A stretch of 64,000 bases of DNA from Liolophura sinensis (GCF_032854445.1 NC_088295.1:53241249-53305248), one strand, 5' to 3'. Counted from the stretch's first letter, positions 30,289-44,215 are shown. Program-made: numbers and translations. Notes: generated from the sequence alone by a model not told the origin.

Positions 30289-33200
30289 TTACTGATCTCG
30301 AAGACTTTCGTACACATGAGCAACTTGTAAGACAGAAAGATCGTCGAAGAGTTTCCCGGTGATTTGCATCCCAACCGGAAGTCCCGCGGACTTTCCCACG
30401 CTGATGGTCAGGGAAGGGTGACCTGTGACGTCAAAGGGCGCCGTGTTTTGAATCATTCCCGAAGATGCCGCCATTCGCTCTGAAAAATGGAATTTACCAT
30501 CAATGCCACTGACCGAAGTCATAGTTTCGGAAATATCGAGTCAGTAAAGAATTGGAAGCAAAAATTCAAATCTCAACCATTTTATGACATTTTTTCAAAA
30601 GGAAAATAACTAGGAGGTTGATATAGAAAGCTAAGCATTCATAATTAAACTCGTAAGTTATACTGTAGACGTTATTGAAAAGCGCGCATTTACTGGTTTC
30701 TTTGGATGTAAGGTATTACTAGTGATAGGCGCAATCAGCTGTTCTTCAGCTGTATGGTACTGATGTCACTCAGTATTTGAAGAAGTACTACATGATTACT
30801 TTACTAGTATTTACTAAGTCTTCCCAGCAAGACAATCAAGCCCTTACCAGCCAGCGAGCTGTCAGTTTTAGGAATCTTGGGTGCTTTGAAGGGCAGTGTG
30901 GGCATGATGATAACGTCATGGTCCTTCAGAGCGTCATCGTACATCTTTTTGAGAGATCGGCCGAGATTCTGGGCCTTGGCGTAAAAGCGGCCATGATAGG
31001 ACGTCTGGAGGTAGTTTCCAACAATGAGGAATGGGCGAACGACTTCGGAGAAATCCAGAGAACGGGTGGCGTAACCCTGACCAAGTTTGTCGAGTAGCGA
31101 GGGGAAATATTGCCCTTTCCACCCCACAGTGTGCCCTTTCATTCAACATAGTAATGACAAGCTCTGAATACAACAGCAATACAAATTGAAAAGAAAATTA
31201 TTAAGTGTTTCTTCGAATTTGAATAACACAGCGCATGGTAGGTGAGCCAATGTGGCTACTCTTATTTTCAGTTAACTCAGTAGATGAGATTCACTCATAT
31301 CCAGATGCACTCACCATTGTCTCTGAACATTGTTTGGTACATTCCTTCTGCTGCAATCCCAGTCCAGATATGACTGCCTGGTTAAAAAAATGTTATCACC
31401 TTCAATCACACAGACTACCTAACAGGTAATTTCACAGCCTACAAGCATACATTACTTATACTTATACTACTTATTTTTACCAAATATTCCTCCGACCATA
31501 TTGTTGTTAAATTATAGGAGGTGTACAGGACATATACTTACAAAATGTATATAAGAAAGCATGCATCGTATCAGATACTCATTTATCAAACGACAGTCCA
31601 TTGATGAGTAGTGTGGATTTACATCGCTATATCAATTTCTTACAAACATCAACTGATAAATTACACAAAGGAAGTGTGCAACTAGACCGGTAACGCCAAA
31701 TTCGTCAAAATCAACAATAAAAGAATAATCTCTTACCTATTTCGATAAGAGTGTTTGTTTGTGTTTTAGCTTTCCTTTCAACATGTTTCCCACCGCAATA
31801 TCATGACATACAAGACCAGAGCCCATTTCCGATGCCTACTCAATTTAAGTATTTCTCAAAGAAATCTCATGTCAGGATGACACCATAAACAGTCACAGTA
31901 TGCAGTGCTTGGCCCGAATCCGCGGGGTTTTGGTCCGGCGAGGCTTTTGTCACCCAAGACTACACCAAGTCAACGCAATGCGGTAGTTTCAGCTGATTGG
32001 TGGTTAACATGAACACTATGCCTGATTACAGAGGTCGGCACGTGACCTTGGCTTCAGTAACATCCGATTGTAGCAAATACAAGAAGTAGAACGTCAGAGA
32101 ACCAGACCAACCCTTCCATACACGTAAACAAAAGTTATAAGCATTAAAGAGATTGAAAATATATGCGAGAAAGCGACACGTTTCCACCCACCGCCTTTGT
32201 GACCGGGTAAGCTGATCTCAGTGACCACAGCCCCTTTCTGTTCCAGTTTATGGGCCGCAGTTTTCACCATGTCCGCCACATCCTTCTCGCAGATCTCAAA
32301 CCCTTCCCGTAACAGAGCTACGCGTTTGCCTTCCAGTTTATCTGGTAACTACAAACAAGGGAAAGCGAAACCAATTTAGCCCTGATATTCACCAAAAAGG
32401 CTGCATACATACCTTAATGTCCAATTTCCTAGTTTTAACTATAGCGTCAGCCTTGAAATATCTGTCAAAATTTAACTGATATGGACTAGTCATCTTCCTG
32501 TCAGAAGGTTGATACTGTGCTAGATAGGCTTCATGTCGGACATCGTTAGCTTGATTAAATGGGGCTGGGACTAGGTTACCGGTTGCATTAAGATAGGCCA
32601 ACAGGTAAAACTATCTTAACGTTGGATAATGATAAATCTGGGCCTGATCACACAAAGCTTCAAATAATGCAGCTGAGTCAATGCTAAATGGCTTATCACT
32701 CCAATAGCAAATAACAGATCATTCCGCGATAAAACTTTGAAACATACAGAATTAAGTCAATCAGTTTCTGTGGGTATTTTATACATCCACATACCTCCCC
32801 ACTCCTCCCGCTACAGTTTCCATGAATCTTTAATATATCAGCAAAGCACGCCAAAGGTTCTATCTACAGCAAAGAATCCGAGCTTATATCGCTACAGGCA
32901 AAACTCTGTGGAACGTCTTAAAGTTGGGACAAAATACAAACCTGTTTACTGTATTCCGGAACCTTGATGTTTGGGGGCTGTCTGGGGTCATTGCCGTCGT
33001 CATATCCGGCCAGCACCTTGCAGATATGACATGAACAGACTATGTTAGTTAACTTACAAGGCAGCGGGTGTTATGCAACAATCAAACAAATAAATATGTA
33101 AAGGGCAATGGAAGGACCCCTTGCAACTAGACAGAAAATCTTCCGACTTCGGTGCAGCAGCGAGGTGTAATCTTAGTCATGCAGAAAAACAAGTAAAACT

Positions 33201-36200
33201 TACTTGAATATGAAGCACAATTGCGGAAGAACATGTGTGTGAAATTGGAGTGATGCGATTGGTACTTTTTGTTCATCAAAACGCAAAAGTAGGGTCAAAA
33301 GTAGATTTTACTACTTTAAGGCGAATTCCCTTCACAGTAAATATATGTTTACGTGAACCAAAATAATTTGCACATATTTGGAGTTCAGTTAGGGAGTAGT
33401 AAGCTATAACGAAGTATCGGGTTGGTCCAAGCAATCATATTTTCATATATCACAAAAAAAGAAAAAATGAACTCTACATTCGCCATAATGTTCATGGCTT
33501 CCAATGCATTGTTGTCTTTATTAGTTCGGTACTGACATGCATGCCTTAAACCGTTGTATCCAATAGGATAACGAGTTCGATTCCTACAATTGCACACTTT
33601 TCTGTTAGTACTTAACAAAATGAAGTACTTGAGTACTATGTTAAGATTAAACATATTATTGTAAATCTATACAGATTATACACAGTATTCTTCCAATGAG
33701 AGATCAACGCTTTTTACTTCTCCTAACAGTATATCGTACAGTTATATAGAGAAAGGGTGCACCTCTTTATCAGTTTGGCTTCATAATAAATGTCTTAAAG
33801 ACATTTGTCCTTAGACAAAAGTTGTTTCTAATACCAATGTTAGACGGAAAAGGGTATCATCCTATACATTTAATGGCAAAAAGTAGGCTGATGGTTAGCA
33901 ACGAATATTTTTTCTTGGCTTATTTCATCGGTAACACTTGGTACATAACAACTTCAACCTCACACCGAGTAAGCCCTTGTGTCATTTCACAGACGACCTG
34001 TCAATGTGAGCAGTTGACAATCGTCTTGAACAACAGACGGACGATTTCCCATCAAGCTGCATGAGGTGCTTTACTATTATAGAGAGGTTGAGGAATAAAG
34101 AATTTGAAACTTTGAGTGGAAATATTTTTTTTAACTATGCATCCAAGACTAATGGTGGCCAAAGCCATTTTTGCAAGGTAGGCCTACAATTATTGAAGGG
34201 AGACGCCAATGGTGAAAGGTGAGTATACAGTTTGGATGGTGTTCATGTTTCCTAAGTAACCTACCTCCAGGAAGAGAGCACAGTCGCGGACGGTCCTGGC
34301 CATGGGTCCGCAATGGTCTAGGGTCATGTCTATAGGCACACAGCCCGTGTAGGGGACAAGGCCGAAAGTGGGCTTCAGTCCGACCACACCACACCAGCAG
34401 GCGGGGATCCGGATAGAGCCGCCTTGGTCACAGCCTGTGGCCAAGTCTATCTCACCAGCTGCGAGCTGAAGGAAGAAAAACACATTATTTTGACACGATT
34501 GTTGGTTCTACAATCTGGTAATAGATACACTGTAGATCAATGGCAGAGCAGATTGCCGTGTTTCGGTCAATATGGCTATATAACTGCAAAGGTATTGTGT
34601 ATGTAATGCCTAAGAATAATATAATACGCTGATATGTATTACAGCAAGATCTTGTCCATTTTGGCTTGAATTGGTCTTTGAATTTTTTTTCGGAAGCACA
34701 AATTTCTCAAAGTACAACTCCGCAGGCATCGAGAAATATTCGAATTCAGGAAATGAAATGGATTTTACACGTTAGCCCAATTTATAAATGTATAATTTAT
34801 AATATCAACCCACAACTGTTAAATGATGGCTGTGTTGGACAAGAAACAAATGGAAAGGAATTGCAATAAACTGCCAGGATATCTGATTGGAGATTGATAT
34901 GTACCAAACCAAATAATTTGCTCTCAAATCAAAGGTGTCTGAAGTTACGGAACATTAATTCCTAAAATACTGGGTATATGGCGATGTGAAGCAAATACTT
35001 CCCTACCGAAGGATTATCTCAAAAACGCTGTATACTTAATGGTGTTACTTTTAAGTATATTTTTGGGGAACCTTCGGAATTCCTCAAGTATTTGTCTCCT
35101 GAGGTCACCACTATTTCAGTATAGACAAATTTTGCACAAAATTTCGGTCCAAAGTAGTCTCCCTTATATCGGCGAGCTTCGCTGCATTTCAGGCAAGGCC
35201 TGCAAAAAGCAATCATTAATTGCAGTATTACCAAAAGTATGCTATACAAATCCGTCCTTTACTTCCTACTCCAACATACTGATACATAGGGAGGTATAAC
35301 ACAATCACAGGTGCACCTTTAACAATTAACCTTGGCAAACATTTTCAGTTTTCTTTGCAGATACTCCAATGAGCCCATTTTATACCTATCATTTCATATA
35401 TGAAAGCCGTAATATTAAAGTTTATATATTATTTGGGCTGTTACGATTAGCGGTGTTGAAATCTGTTAATTCAGAAAGATGATTGCAACGGTGTATTCGA
35501 GGCCTCCGTGGCCAGGTGCTTAGAGGGCAGCTCGGCGCAATGACACACAAGCCTCGCACAAATGCGGTCGCTGTGAGTTCAAGTCCAGCTCATGCTGGGT
35601 TTCTCTCCGGCTGAACGTAGCAAAGGTCCTTCAGCAACCTGCGGATGGTAGTGGGGTTCCCCCGCGCTCTGTCCAGTCTCCTCCCACTATAATGCTGGCC
35701 GCTATCACGAAATATTCTTGAGTACGGCGCAAAACAGCAATCAAACAAATAAATAAAAACAAAAGTAAGAACAGAGTATTCTATACCTAGCGGTATTAAA
35801 ACTATCTGCATGGTGTTATTGGTTAATTGTACACACCGGCGGTTCATATTAAACTTTTGACTGTTTCTCAGCCCATAGCTCTGGGAACGTATTCATTGGG
35901 CAGACTGCGCATGAACAATAATTACTGTATCCAATCACATTAGGTGACCGACAGGCAATCATATTGTGTCGGCTAGCATTTTGCCTCGACCATAACATCT
36001 GGCTTTGTCACCATCTGTTCGTTTAGATATTTATGCCCTATTTTTAAACTGGATATGAAACGTTGATCAGTGAATTGCGCGCTGGAATTCAGCTCGGTAT
36101 TTATCCCATTTTAAGTCACGAGGTTTGTCAGGTTCTCCGGGCACTCCCATTTCTTCCACGACAACTCACACTAAGGAGGGGATGTGTTCTTTTTTAATCA

Positions 36201-39200
36201 ATAATGTAGTAAAAGTATGTGCTGAATGGAGACAATCAGAAATTTGTCAAAATCCCCCTTTGTTTCTAGAATCTTTGGATGTAACTGTTAATAGCCTTCT
36301 ATGCTTAGTTTTAGTGATGTGAAATATTGGGACATGTTCAGTGATATCAGTCAGAAGAAATCCAGAATCCGCTTTGTTTCTTCAGCTACCAATTCCATAC
36401 CACACATAGCTCCATTTCCTTTTTTTTATTATTCATTTTTTTTTCAATCTTAGAGAATACAAAGCCAAATCAAATGTCTCACCAGAGCCCCACTTCCCGA
36501 GCTGGACCCTCCGGGGACGTGATCTTTCTGCACGGGGTTCAACACAGGGGCCAGAGCGTTGTTAAATCCCGCCCCGCCCAGACACATGTCTACACAGGCC
36601 GTCTTTCCAACAATCTGACCACCTGAATGAGAAGACAATTGAACAGAGTTGGTAAAATATAGTCAAGCAAGCTATCACCGGCAGCATTGTAGAACCAAGG
36701 CATTCCCAATACTCATTTACTGATCCATTTGACTGATGTTTAACGGTCTGCACAATAAGTTTTCATTTACACCATGACGGTTTTTTCTGGTTGGAGGAAA
36801 ACAGAAAAACCGTGGAAAACCACTGCGTTTTGGCAAGATACTGACGAACTTTCTAAAGAGTGACAAATAGCTAGATAGACCTAAGCAGGCCTCGTTGGTG
36901 GAAGACAACGGCCTGCTCCAAAGCTAACCTATAAAATCAGCAATTGATACAGTCCTCAGGAAAATGGAGAATGCTCCGTGTACACCAGCACTGTTTGCGA
37001 GGTAATTGTAGGTGGTTGTACAAGTAAAACTATTATTGTACATATTAATGAGTTATATTAATTTTATATTAATGAAAAGAAAGTACAATTTACAGCGGGT
37101 CTTATGCATAGATCTCATTGCGTATGCAATAGTCATTTCTAAGGAAGATAATTTTCACAATAACTCAGTTGCTAAACTACATAAAATAGGTAACGGTAGA
37201 TATGAATGCGTTGAGGCTTGCCTTCATCCAGAATTCGTGTGACCACTGTGGCGTCAAACTCGGGTACGTAACCTTCCATTATCTTAGAGCCGTTCATCAT
37301 CGGGACACCTGCCACCGCCGTGTTGTCTTTGATGCCAACCTTTTTACCGACCAGTTTACCTTTGGCGGCACCTTTGATGTCACATCGGTAGTACCTAACG
37401 AAATGATGAAACCATGTCTGAACTGAACAAATATTATGGAACCGAAAAGTGTCGCATGTGCCTTGTTAAACGAATATTGATTCATATCAAGACGGGCATA
37501 TTCACTTATACGTTGAGTTACCATCAGAAAAAAATGCATAGGAAATTATTTGATAAGAGTAGTTTCTTGTAGCACTGATTCCAAACTCGTTTTTATCTAT
37601 GTCCCGTCAACAATTAATCAGATTCTACATTGGAAATGCCATAGATCAGTTGATCAAGTATTAAGTCACTTCATGTGGTCTGCTTCTTCGAAGTATTCAA
37701 CATGCACGTACTTAGCATTCTTTTGAAAAAAAGTAATGTTATCTGTTTCAAAAGAAAACTTACGTCATACAATCTATCATGTTCTTTTCAGTGTCTAAAT
37801 AATAACTTTTTTCAAGGGCTATTTCTTTGAGCATGTCTCACCATTATAAACTCATCGAAGATTTCCGTTGTGAACAAATGGAACATTGAAAACAAACAGA
37901 GCAAGATACGACCACCACCTCACTCAGACCTCCCCATGTGTATAACAACGATCGTAGTAAAGTGTCCTAGTGACAAAATTACAACGCCAGCCTCACCAAG
38001 CATTGAGTGTGTTCTCTTCTGGTCCGGGCCTATAACCAGGCGTTCTGGGATACTTCACCGGAAGGGCTGGTTCCACCATTTCGTGAATCCACTGATAGGA
38101 CTGGAGGATGTGTGCAATGACACCTTCACAAGAAAAAAACAAAACAACAACATACAGCCAGTACAGAAAGTGCGAAGAGACAACTGAAAATTACATATCC
38201 AACTACAGGACTGGAGGATGTGTGCAATGACACCTTCACAAGAAAAAAACAAAACAACAACATACAGCCAGTACAGAAAGTGCGAAGAGACAACTGAAAA
38301 TTACATATCCAACTACATTTCCTGCTTTTATTTCATTCATTCTGTTCAACCTATGAAGCAATAATTAACTTACCCGCGTAAGTATTCACTTCGTCCTGAG
38401 AACATCCCAGCTTGAGAGAATCCGCTATTTTTTTTACCTGGTCACGTGATAATGGATGAACAGCCGGAGACTTCCAAAGATCATCTGCAGACAGGTTAAC
38501 GTCATTAATAATTTATAAGCCAGACAGAATATCAGAACGCATGCGCAGAACGTTGGACAAACAAAAGCACATTTAACCATTTATGCCTATGCTACAACAC
38601 AGCAACACTGGCAGGAACAGTTAGTTCAGCTCATATTTTTTTTATGTTTATTCAACTTGAAACTATGTTGGATGTATGCGCCGAATAATTAAAGGGACAT
38701 TCGTATACATTTCCAGGTCAATAATCGCAAAGATCAATTCCCAAAGCGACGTTTAACACAAACCACCAAAGAACTAAGAAAGTATATAAGGTAGGTTTTT
38801 TGAGGTACTTTAAGACAAAATGAACTAAATTTGCGGTAGTGTATTTGACTGCAGGGGATTTCAGTGTCTAGCCACGTGGGCTCTTTTCCTGTAGGGAAGA
38901 AATCGCGGCCCCGACAAATTTACGGCAAAACACTTATAACATTTTCTATATGAAAGGGGCTTCACAAAATTGTTTTAGTCAGCTAAACGAGTAAGCCATT
39001 TAAGCTTAGAATTTAGCCTTTTTTATGAAATTGGCTCCTGGAATAATGTGAAATGTTGAAATTTTCCATTGCATCTCTAACCTTTGTCTAGAATTATACC
39101 TGTTTCCTCAACTTTGGTGACTACGGTGGCGTCAAACTCTGCTACATAACCCTCGATTATCGTCGAGCCGTTGTTCACCGGGTCACCCGTCTGCACGGGA

Positions 39201-40611
39201 ATGGCCTTGATGCCCAATTTATCGCCTGCAAGTTAACGTTAACAGTGCATCAGTTGTCGGGAAACATTTGGAGACAGAACACGATTGTACTGACGAAAGA
39301 ATGGTGAGGTAAGTAACTCATGCCTTTTGGGAGACGTCGTCACTGCCTATGGGTCACTGTCTATAGAATTTTTAGACTACGGCATGAGTCGTTAGCAACA
39401 CGCCGGGCAAGTGTGTCGACGTCGATCGATTAATCGTCATTTGTGTAAATCGAGGGACAGACTTTCCTTTATAAATAGAGAAATTTCATGCCACTGTGAT
39501 CCATCCTTTTAAAAATTATTTGTTCCCTGATAAGCTGGATTCGGAAGGCTGAATAAAAGCAGTTACCCGTTCCAAGAGTAACAAGAGTAGTGTTCTATTT
39601 ACGCTGTTTTCGGGGTATGTACATTCGCCATGCAGAGGTCCCTAGCCTCCTGTCTATTGCCTCTGCTGAAACAGCTCACAAATCTGATACATAGGCTAAC
39701 TCATATAATCCAGAATGACCAATGAAAACGACCGTATCATCGTGAGCCGTAACATGTTGTGGTAAAGTTACTGTGACTGGACGAGCCACACTTTACCGAA
39801 TTCGTTGGTAGGAATCGAGTTATAAGTATGAAAACTATTTATCATTCATCTCAGGGCTCTCGGTGACGCTTGGTATAGCTGAAGTAGAATTTATTGACTT
39901 GGGAATGCGAGAATCGGAATTCAACGCCGTCTCGATCTGTGTAAGTTATGTAAATATTAGTGAATATACACCTCCACAATAAAAATGTGTACGCGTTTGC
40001 CAAGGTATTTTGCTAATGAGTGTTCATTAGCTAACACGAACTGTGTCATTTTTCATTCGTATCAGAAAACCAGGTGTCTTTCGACAGAGCACAGAATCAG
40101 TGCATTCGTATGGTCTGTCACGGAGAGAGTAGGAAATGTACAGCTAATAATAGTGACACACCACGCCTTTTGTCTGAACTTGTGTGTAAAATTAAAAAAC
40201 TATACAACAAAGTAATTTAACACACAGTGTGCTAAAATGATCTTCGTTGGTAGAGGATCGTACCTATCTATAAAGCTACACAGTACAAACAACGTTTCTT
40301 ACGATACAGTTTTAAAGACATATGTACACAGGCTACAGGCTGTACCTATTCCAAGCTCTCGGAATGAGATTTTCTGTAAATGTTTTGTATAGCGTCTCAA
40401 AACTGCCAAAATACCAAATCTGTTGTCAGCAAAACATTTTGTAGTTGATAATTCGCATACGAATGTACGATGAACTGTGCAGATCGAAGAACGCCCGGTA
40501 TGCCATTTCAACACACTTTGTCGTGTGTAGTGTACCATTCACAGTGGATATGATATCATATATGCACAATTCGTCTCTCAGTTTTTCTACATACTTACCT
40601 TCTGAAGCCAT
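30289..40611 (-). CDS. Amidase-signature hydrolase (11 exons, 512 codons)
   Basis: Exons (minus): 40611-40599, 38484-38374, 38123-37997, 37394-37222, 36622-36483, 34465-34265, 33016-32942, 32348-32192, 31377-31315, 31135-30848, 30479-30289 (TAA 30289-30291); total 1539 bp with all phases consistent. Exon 1 is 13 bases (MASE+G) with a GTAAGT donor. The amidase-signature triad is present: Lys106 (VGIKDN), cis-Ser181 ([11 protein letters not shown]) and nucleophile Ser205 (DQGGSIRIP); the 24-residue spacing of the two serines equals that of FAAH. Overall sequence ([52 protein letters not shown]) is closer to bacterial-type acyl amidases than to vertebrate FAAH, and no membrane helix is present. 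It would hydrolyse amides; the substrate is unknown. Intron 4 uses a GC donor. Exon 1 choice is inferred from phase. Confidence 0.88.
32390..32605 (-). other. Unexplained open frame inside amidase intron 7
   Basis: About 68 codons ([20 protein letters not shown]..., [18 protein letters not shown] followed by a GTATG donor-like site) with protein-like composition, no amidase similarity and no clear acceptor. Could be a relic of a transposon gene or chance. Confidence 0.25.
35499..35757 (+). repeat. SINE in amidase intron 5
   Basis: Full-length copy of the 8900 family with a worn A box (GGCCTCCGTGGCCAGGTGCT), B box GAGTTCAAGTCC, body and tail (AAATATTCTTGAGTACGGCG, AAACAAATAAATAAA). Confidence 0.88.
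38097..38316. repeat. 110-bp tandem duplication across the exon 3 splice acceptor
   Basis: 38097-38206 and 38207-38316 are essentially identical. The unit holds the first 27 bases of amidase exon 3, its acceptor (CTTGTGAAG) and about 75 intron bases, so the pre-mRNA offers two acceptors (exon starts 38123 and 38233). Using the distal one would not give the conserved protein, since the frame then runs through intron sequence. Confidence 0.92.
39100..39225 (-). pseudogene. Duplicated amidase exon in intron 1, phase-symmetric cassette
   Basis: 126 bp (42 codons), bounded by CTTGCAG acceptor and ACAG|GTAT donor, phase 1 on both sides, so it could be included between exons 1 and 2 without a frame change. 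It encodes [15 protein letters not shown]...[20 protein letters not shown], an evident diverged copy of the catalytic-lysine region of exon 4 ([20 protein letters not shown]...). The conserved KDN has become KAI. Most likely a relic of a paralogue or an exon duplication; its open frame and intact splice sites are notable. Confidence 0.75.
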
Positions 40612-40619
40612 GTTTTCTT

Positions 40620-42335
40620 CACAAACTGAATTGAATGCACGTATCCTCCCTGCTATTTTCGAGGGCCGGAACAGTGTATGTCCGTGTGTGTCTTGTGGAG
40701 GTACCATCAGTGAACACATCTGGTGCTCATTATAATGAGTGACCCGATAACTGAACTCACAACTACAGGGCTCTCTGATGCTGACTCTTAAAACGGACCA
40801 GATGGGTAACTGCACATGTCTTGTCAAGCTAGTAAGACAGTGCACAGACAGGACAACCTGACACATGACTATCCCAAGACTTTGACTCTGCTCACGGAAA
40901 AATATCCGACCAAAGCTTGTGTACTTTTGAGAAGATATGTTGTATGATAGAGTGACCTGAATGCATAAAACTCATTTAATTGCCTATAAGGCTTACTGAT
41001 TGCTTATGATGATTCTATATATCAGGGGCATAAAAAGCAAACAAAAAAGGATGGGGGTTGGCGGGTGGGGGCACAATATATCAACCAGCGAGATGATTCA
41101 GGGGCCACCACGGCCCCGGAATCTCTTGGATCCTATGCATCCGTACACACCTTTGAGCGTATTTCACTACAAAAATGTACACACAAAAAATCCATCCTCA
41201 AAGGCGACATTATTACGTCCTTCACATTCTGGCACAAATGCATACCGGATCGATTCCCCACTTTTTATATGTACTTAACTTCCATATGCCACACAAACAC
41301 AGTCGAAAAACACACTTAATCAGCTGTGAAATATGCGCTCAAACTGCAGGCTTTCAGATGGGAGGGGTGGGGTGGGTGTTTTCGTAAGCCATGAGAGTTT
41401 CATGGCATCATAAAACTATTGCTCAGTTATTTTATTACCTTGACGAAAATATGCCATGAAATAGGGCAAATACTGCACTGAGATTTGCTGGGGGATAATT
41501 TGACATATTAGAGTTTATATATCATAGTTTGAAGCCAGCAGGTGGTGTTCCGATGCTTTTATTAGTAATAGACGTACATGTTTTCCACTCCATTTGTATG
41601 TTGAGCTACACAGCCCGAATTAGCAAATTGCCATATTTCAGATACCAATTTTCAATAACGATATAATCGTTTTTCCCCGAGTTCAAAATATCTGACCGAT
41701 ATAATTTCAGTGCGTTAATCTATTGGAATATATTTAACGATGTATGCTTTAGCGGTCGATTCTGATACATTTGAAAACATTGAATTTTTTTTTTCTTTTT
41801 AGAATTTTATATTCAGACTATATAACTTATATAGGCAGACATTTACAGCAATATGTATGGCGGAACAGTATACATTGGAAATAACATCAATTAATAAAAC
41901 ATGGGAGTGAAAACTGACTGTTGTATAACAACTTAAATGACATCTACATATTAATTTAACAATAGGAAATAAAGAATTTTTCACTCGTCGAACACAACGC
42001 ATCCCTTAATGCCACTGAAAGATAAATATGCTTTGCAAGGTTGTTTTGAACCCGTTTGAAAAAAACAAAAATATTCGTTGTGTTCAATTTTTTCTTGTCA
42101 TGGGTAGTTTGAAAAGTGGGGGGGGGGGGAGAAAACATTGCATGCATAATTCATAATGAATTGCATTCATAATTTAAATATAAAATATCTCAGTAAAGGT
42201 ACTAACCCTGTCTCACAGTGATTGAGAAATAAAATAAAAAAAAAAATAATACGACAAAATGCCACTGTTTTTACGGGTATAATGAGATAATTGGTCTAGT
42301 GTATGCTCAGTCATTCATCTGCAAGCCCAATATAA
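40620..42335. other. Amidase upstream region, no gene supported
   Basis: Short open frames on both strands at 40426-41390 are not recognisable. T-runs at 41790, a G-run at 42119-42129 and A-runs at 42230 are the only notable features. Confidence 0.4.
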
Positions 42336-42346
42336 AAATGAAACGG

Positions 42347-43026
42347 TTTAGCTTCAACACAACATTGCCGATCGGTCTTGCGAACGTGTCAATGCCAACC
42401 AATCACGATCAATCAGTCATGCGGTACTGGAAATGGCTGGCGGCCTTCCCTGTGCAACCCGTCACCATGCAGGATCTAGGAGGTGGAGAGAAGCAATAAA
42501 GATGAAACAAGTAAATAAAGTGCAATATATGTATTAACAGTATACATGAAAAGTGAAATGAAACGATGAAAAGGTAAAACGCGCAGGCCTGGTAACGGTC
42601 ATGTCCTTGGGTGAACGGATAACCCGACAGACGCTCCTTCTGGTTCCACGGTCCCAGGTCTGGTCACGGCCCCTCGGCATCACGGTCGTCCTAAGGTCGT
42701 AAGATAACCGCGGACCTCCGGCCGTCACCGGTCGTCTCGGCAACCCTTGCGACCCCGTAGCGGTGTCGTCGCGGTGTCCGGCCCTCTCGGAAGGTCCCGT
42801 CTTCCAGAGAAAATGTTGCCCTCAGCGCCACCGCCAACTTCCGCAAGATTGACAGGCCGCTGGCTCCAAGCCCTGCACTAGCCCTGACTTCCCCGACTTG
42901 CGGCTCAGTCCGTCTGCGGCCTTCTCGTCAAGTTTTAATGCCCCAATCCGCCGCACGGTTATCTGTACCTCTAGGAAACAGTCAAAATAACAGCCACGCC
43001 CCGGCGCTATATTCATGGCCCTCGAC
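42347..43026 (+). repeat. 690-bp inverted repeat, left arm
   Basis: Matches the reverse complement of 48385-49073 over nearly its whole length, e.g. CAATCACGATCAATCAGTCA, ATGGCTGGCGGCCTTCCCTG, GGCCTGGTAACGGTCATGTC, GGTTATCC-type junctions and AATAACAGCCACGCCCCG. Divergence is moderate. Either long terminal repeats of one 6.7-kb element or two inverted copies of one repeat. Confidence 0.85.
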
Positions 43027-44029
43027 GTGCTTCTCACACATACCCAGTGCAAACGTCCTACCGGTCCCACGGGTTGTATGGCCGTTCAGTTGACAGTTGT
43101 GCTGCTACCAGCCGTCTGCGTCTTCTGTTTTCCGTCCTCATGTAATTGCGTCACTCTCTGCAATCCCTTCTCCCGACTGCTCTGCACCCAGCTTAGAGGA
43201 CTCGTCTTGCCGGCAGGTTCGATTAACAGCTAAAAATAGACACTCTGGCTTGTCCAGCGCGAAGCCTATAGTGGATGCTCAGCGATTACGTAACAATAAA
43301 AATAATATACCAGAACAGAAAGGTTTCTCGATTTTTAGTAAATGCTTGTTATACACAAGAGTCAAAACATGTATACGTGAAGCCATTTTGGTTGATCCCC
43401 GTTTTCATTACATAAAATAAATGCGTAGTAATGGTAAACCCTAAACAACATAGGGCTGAGTGGAATGTAATCTTTAGAATCAAAGTAAATTTACAAAATT
43501 GTGTAATCGATGCTAATCAGGTATGACTGTGTGGTAATTTATTGAAGTTGGATAATTCCTATACGACTGTCACATATGTGATAAGAGTTGGCCATATTTC
43601 GCTGAAATAACGTTCGTTAAAATTACTGATACTAAGTGCTTTTATGTAGGCCTACATTTTAAATGACATACAAAAAACAGCAGTGTGGCTAGTATATATT
43701 GAGCAACGTAAACCGTGTAGGGTTTCCGCTAGCATGATACTAAGTGCCTACATGTAGGCCTACCTTTTTAAATATAAAAATGACCGGATAGGCCGTATAG
43801 GCTTTCCGCCAGAAAATAATCAGCTATCATAAAACATTACAATGTAAAGGTCTTTGGCTGTATGTACATGACAACACTTTATCAGCATGATTTGTTATTT
43901 AAAGACGTACTTGTTAGTACAAGTACATGTAAATATTCGATGTGAGGGACACATATATATTTTCACAAATAGCTACAACTCAGCTCTGCCTTAGGCCCTA
44001 TCTATGAGCGGCCAAATTAACATTTAATC
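43027..44029. other. Spacer inside the inverted repeat, no gene
   Basis: 43160-43220 (TTCTCCCGACTGCTCTGCAC...GGACTCGTCTTGCCGGCAG) again has an inverted partner at 46325-46480. Otherwise AT-rich with nothing recognised. Confidence 0.45.
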
Positions 44030-44215
44030 GAGAATTATCGATATCGATAAATAAATTATAGATATCTCTAATTTATTTATGAATATCGATAAATTGCCAT
44101 ATTTATCGATATCAATAAATGAATTAGTGATATCAATAAATGAATTAGCGATATCGATAAATTAATTATCGATATCGTTAATTTATTTATCGATATCGAT
44201 AAATAGCCATATCCA
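44030..44215. repeat. AT-rich palindromic TATCGATA cluster
   Basis: Repeated ATCGATATCGATAAAT and its inverse, with intervening TTAATTTATTTA, capable of extensive hairpins. Contains many TATCGATA octamers. It directly precedes the open frame at 44297. Confidence 0.85.

Noticed and set aside
30289-40611. Vertebrate-type FAAH
   Set aside because: The catalytic triad spacing agrees, but there is no N-terminal membrane helix and the flanking sequence resembles bacterial-type acyl amidases more.
42534-43233. ORFs in the inverted repeat arms
   Set aside because: The open frames differ between the two arms apart from one short stretch and carry no recognisable domain.
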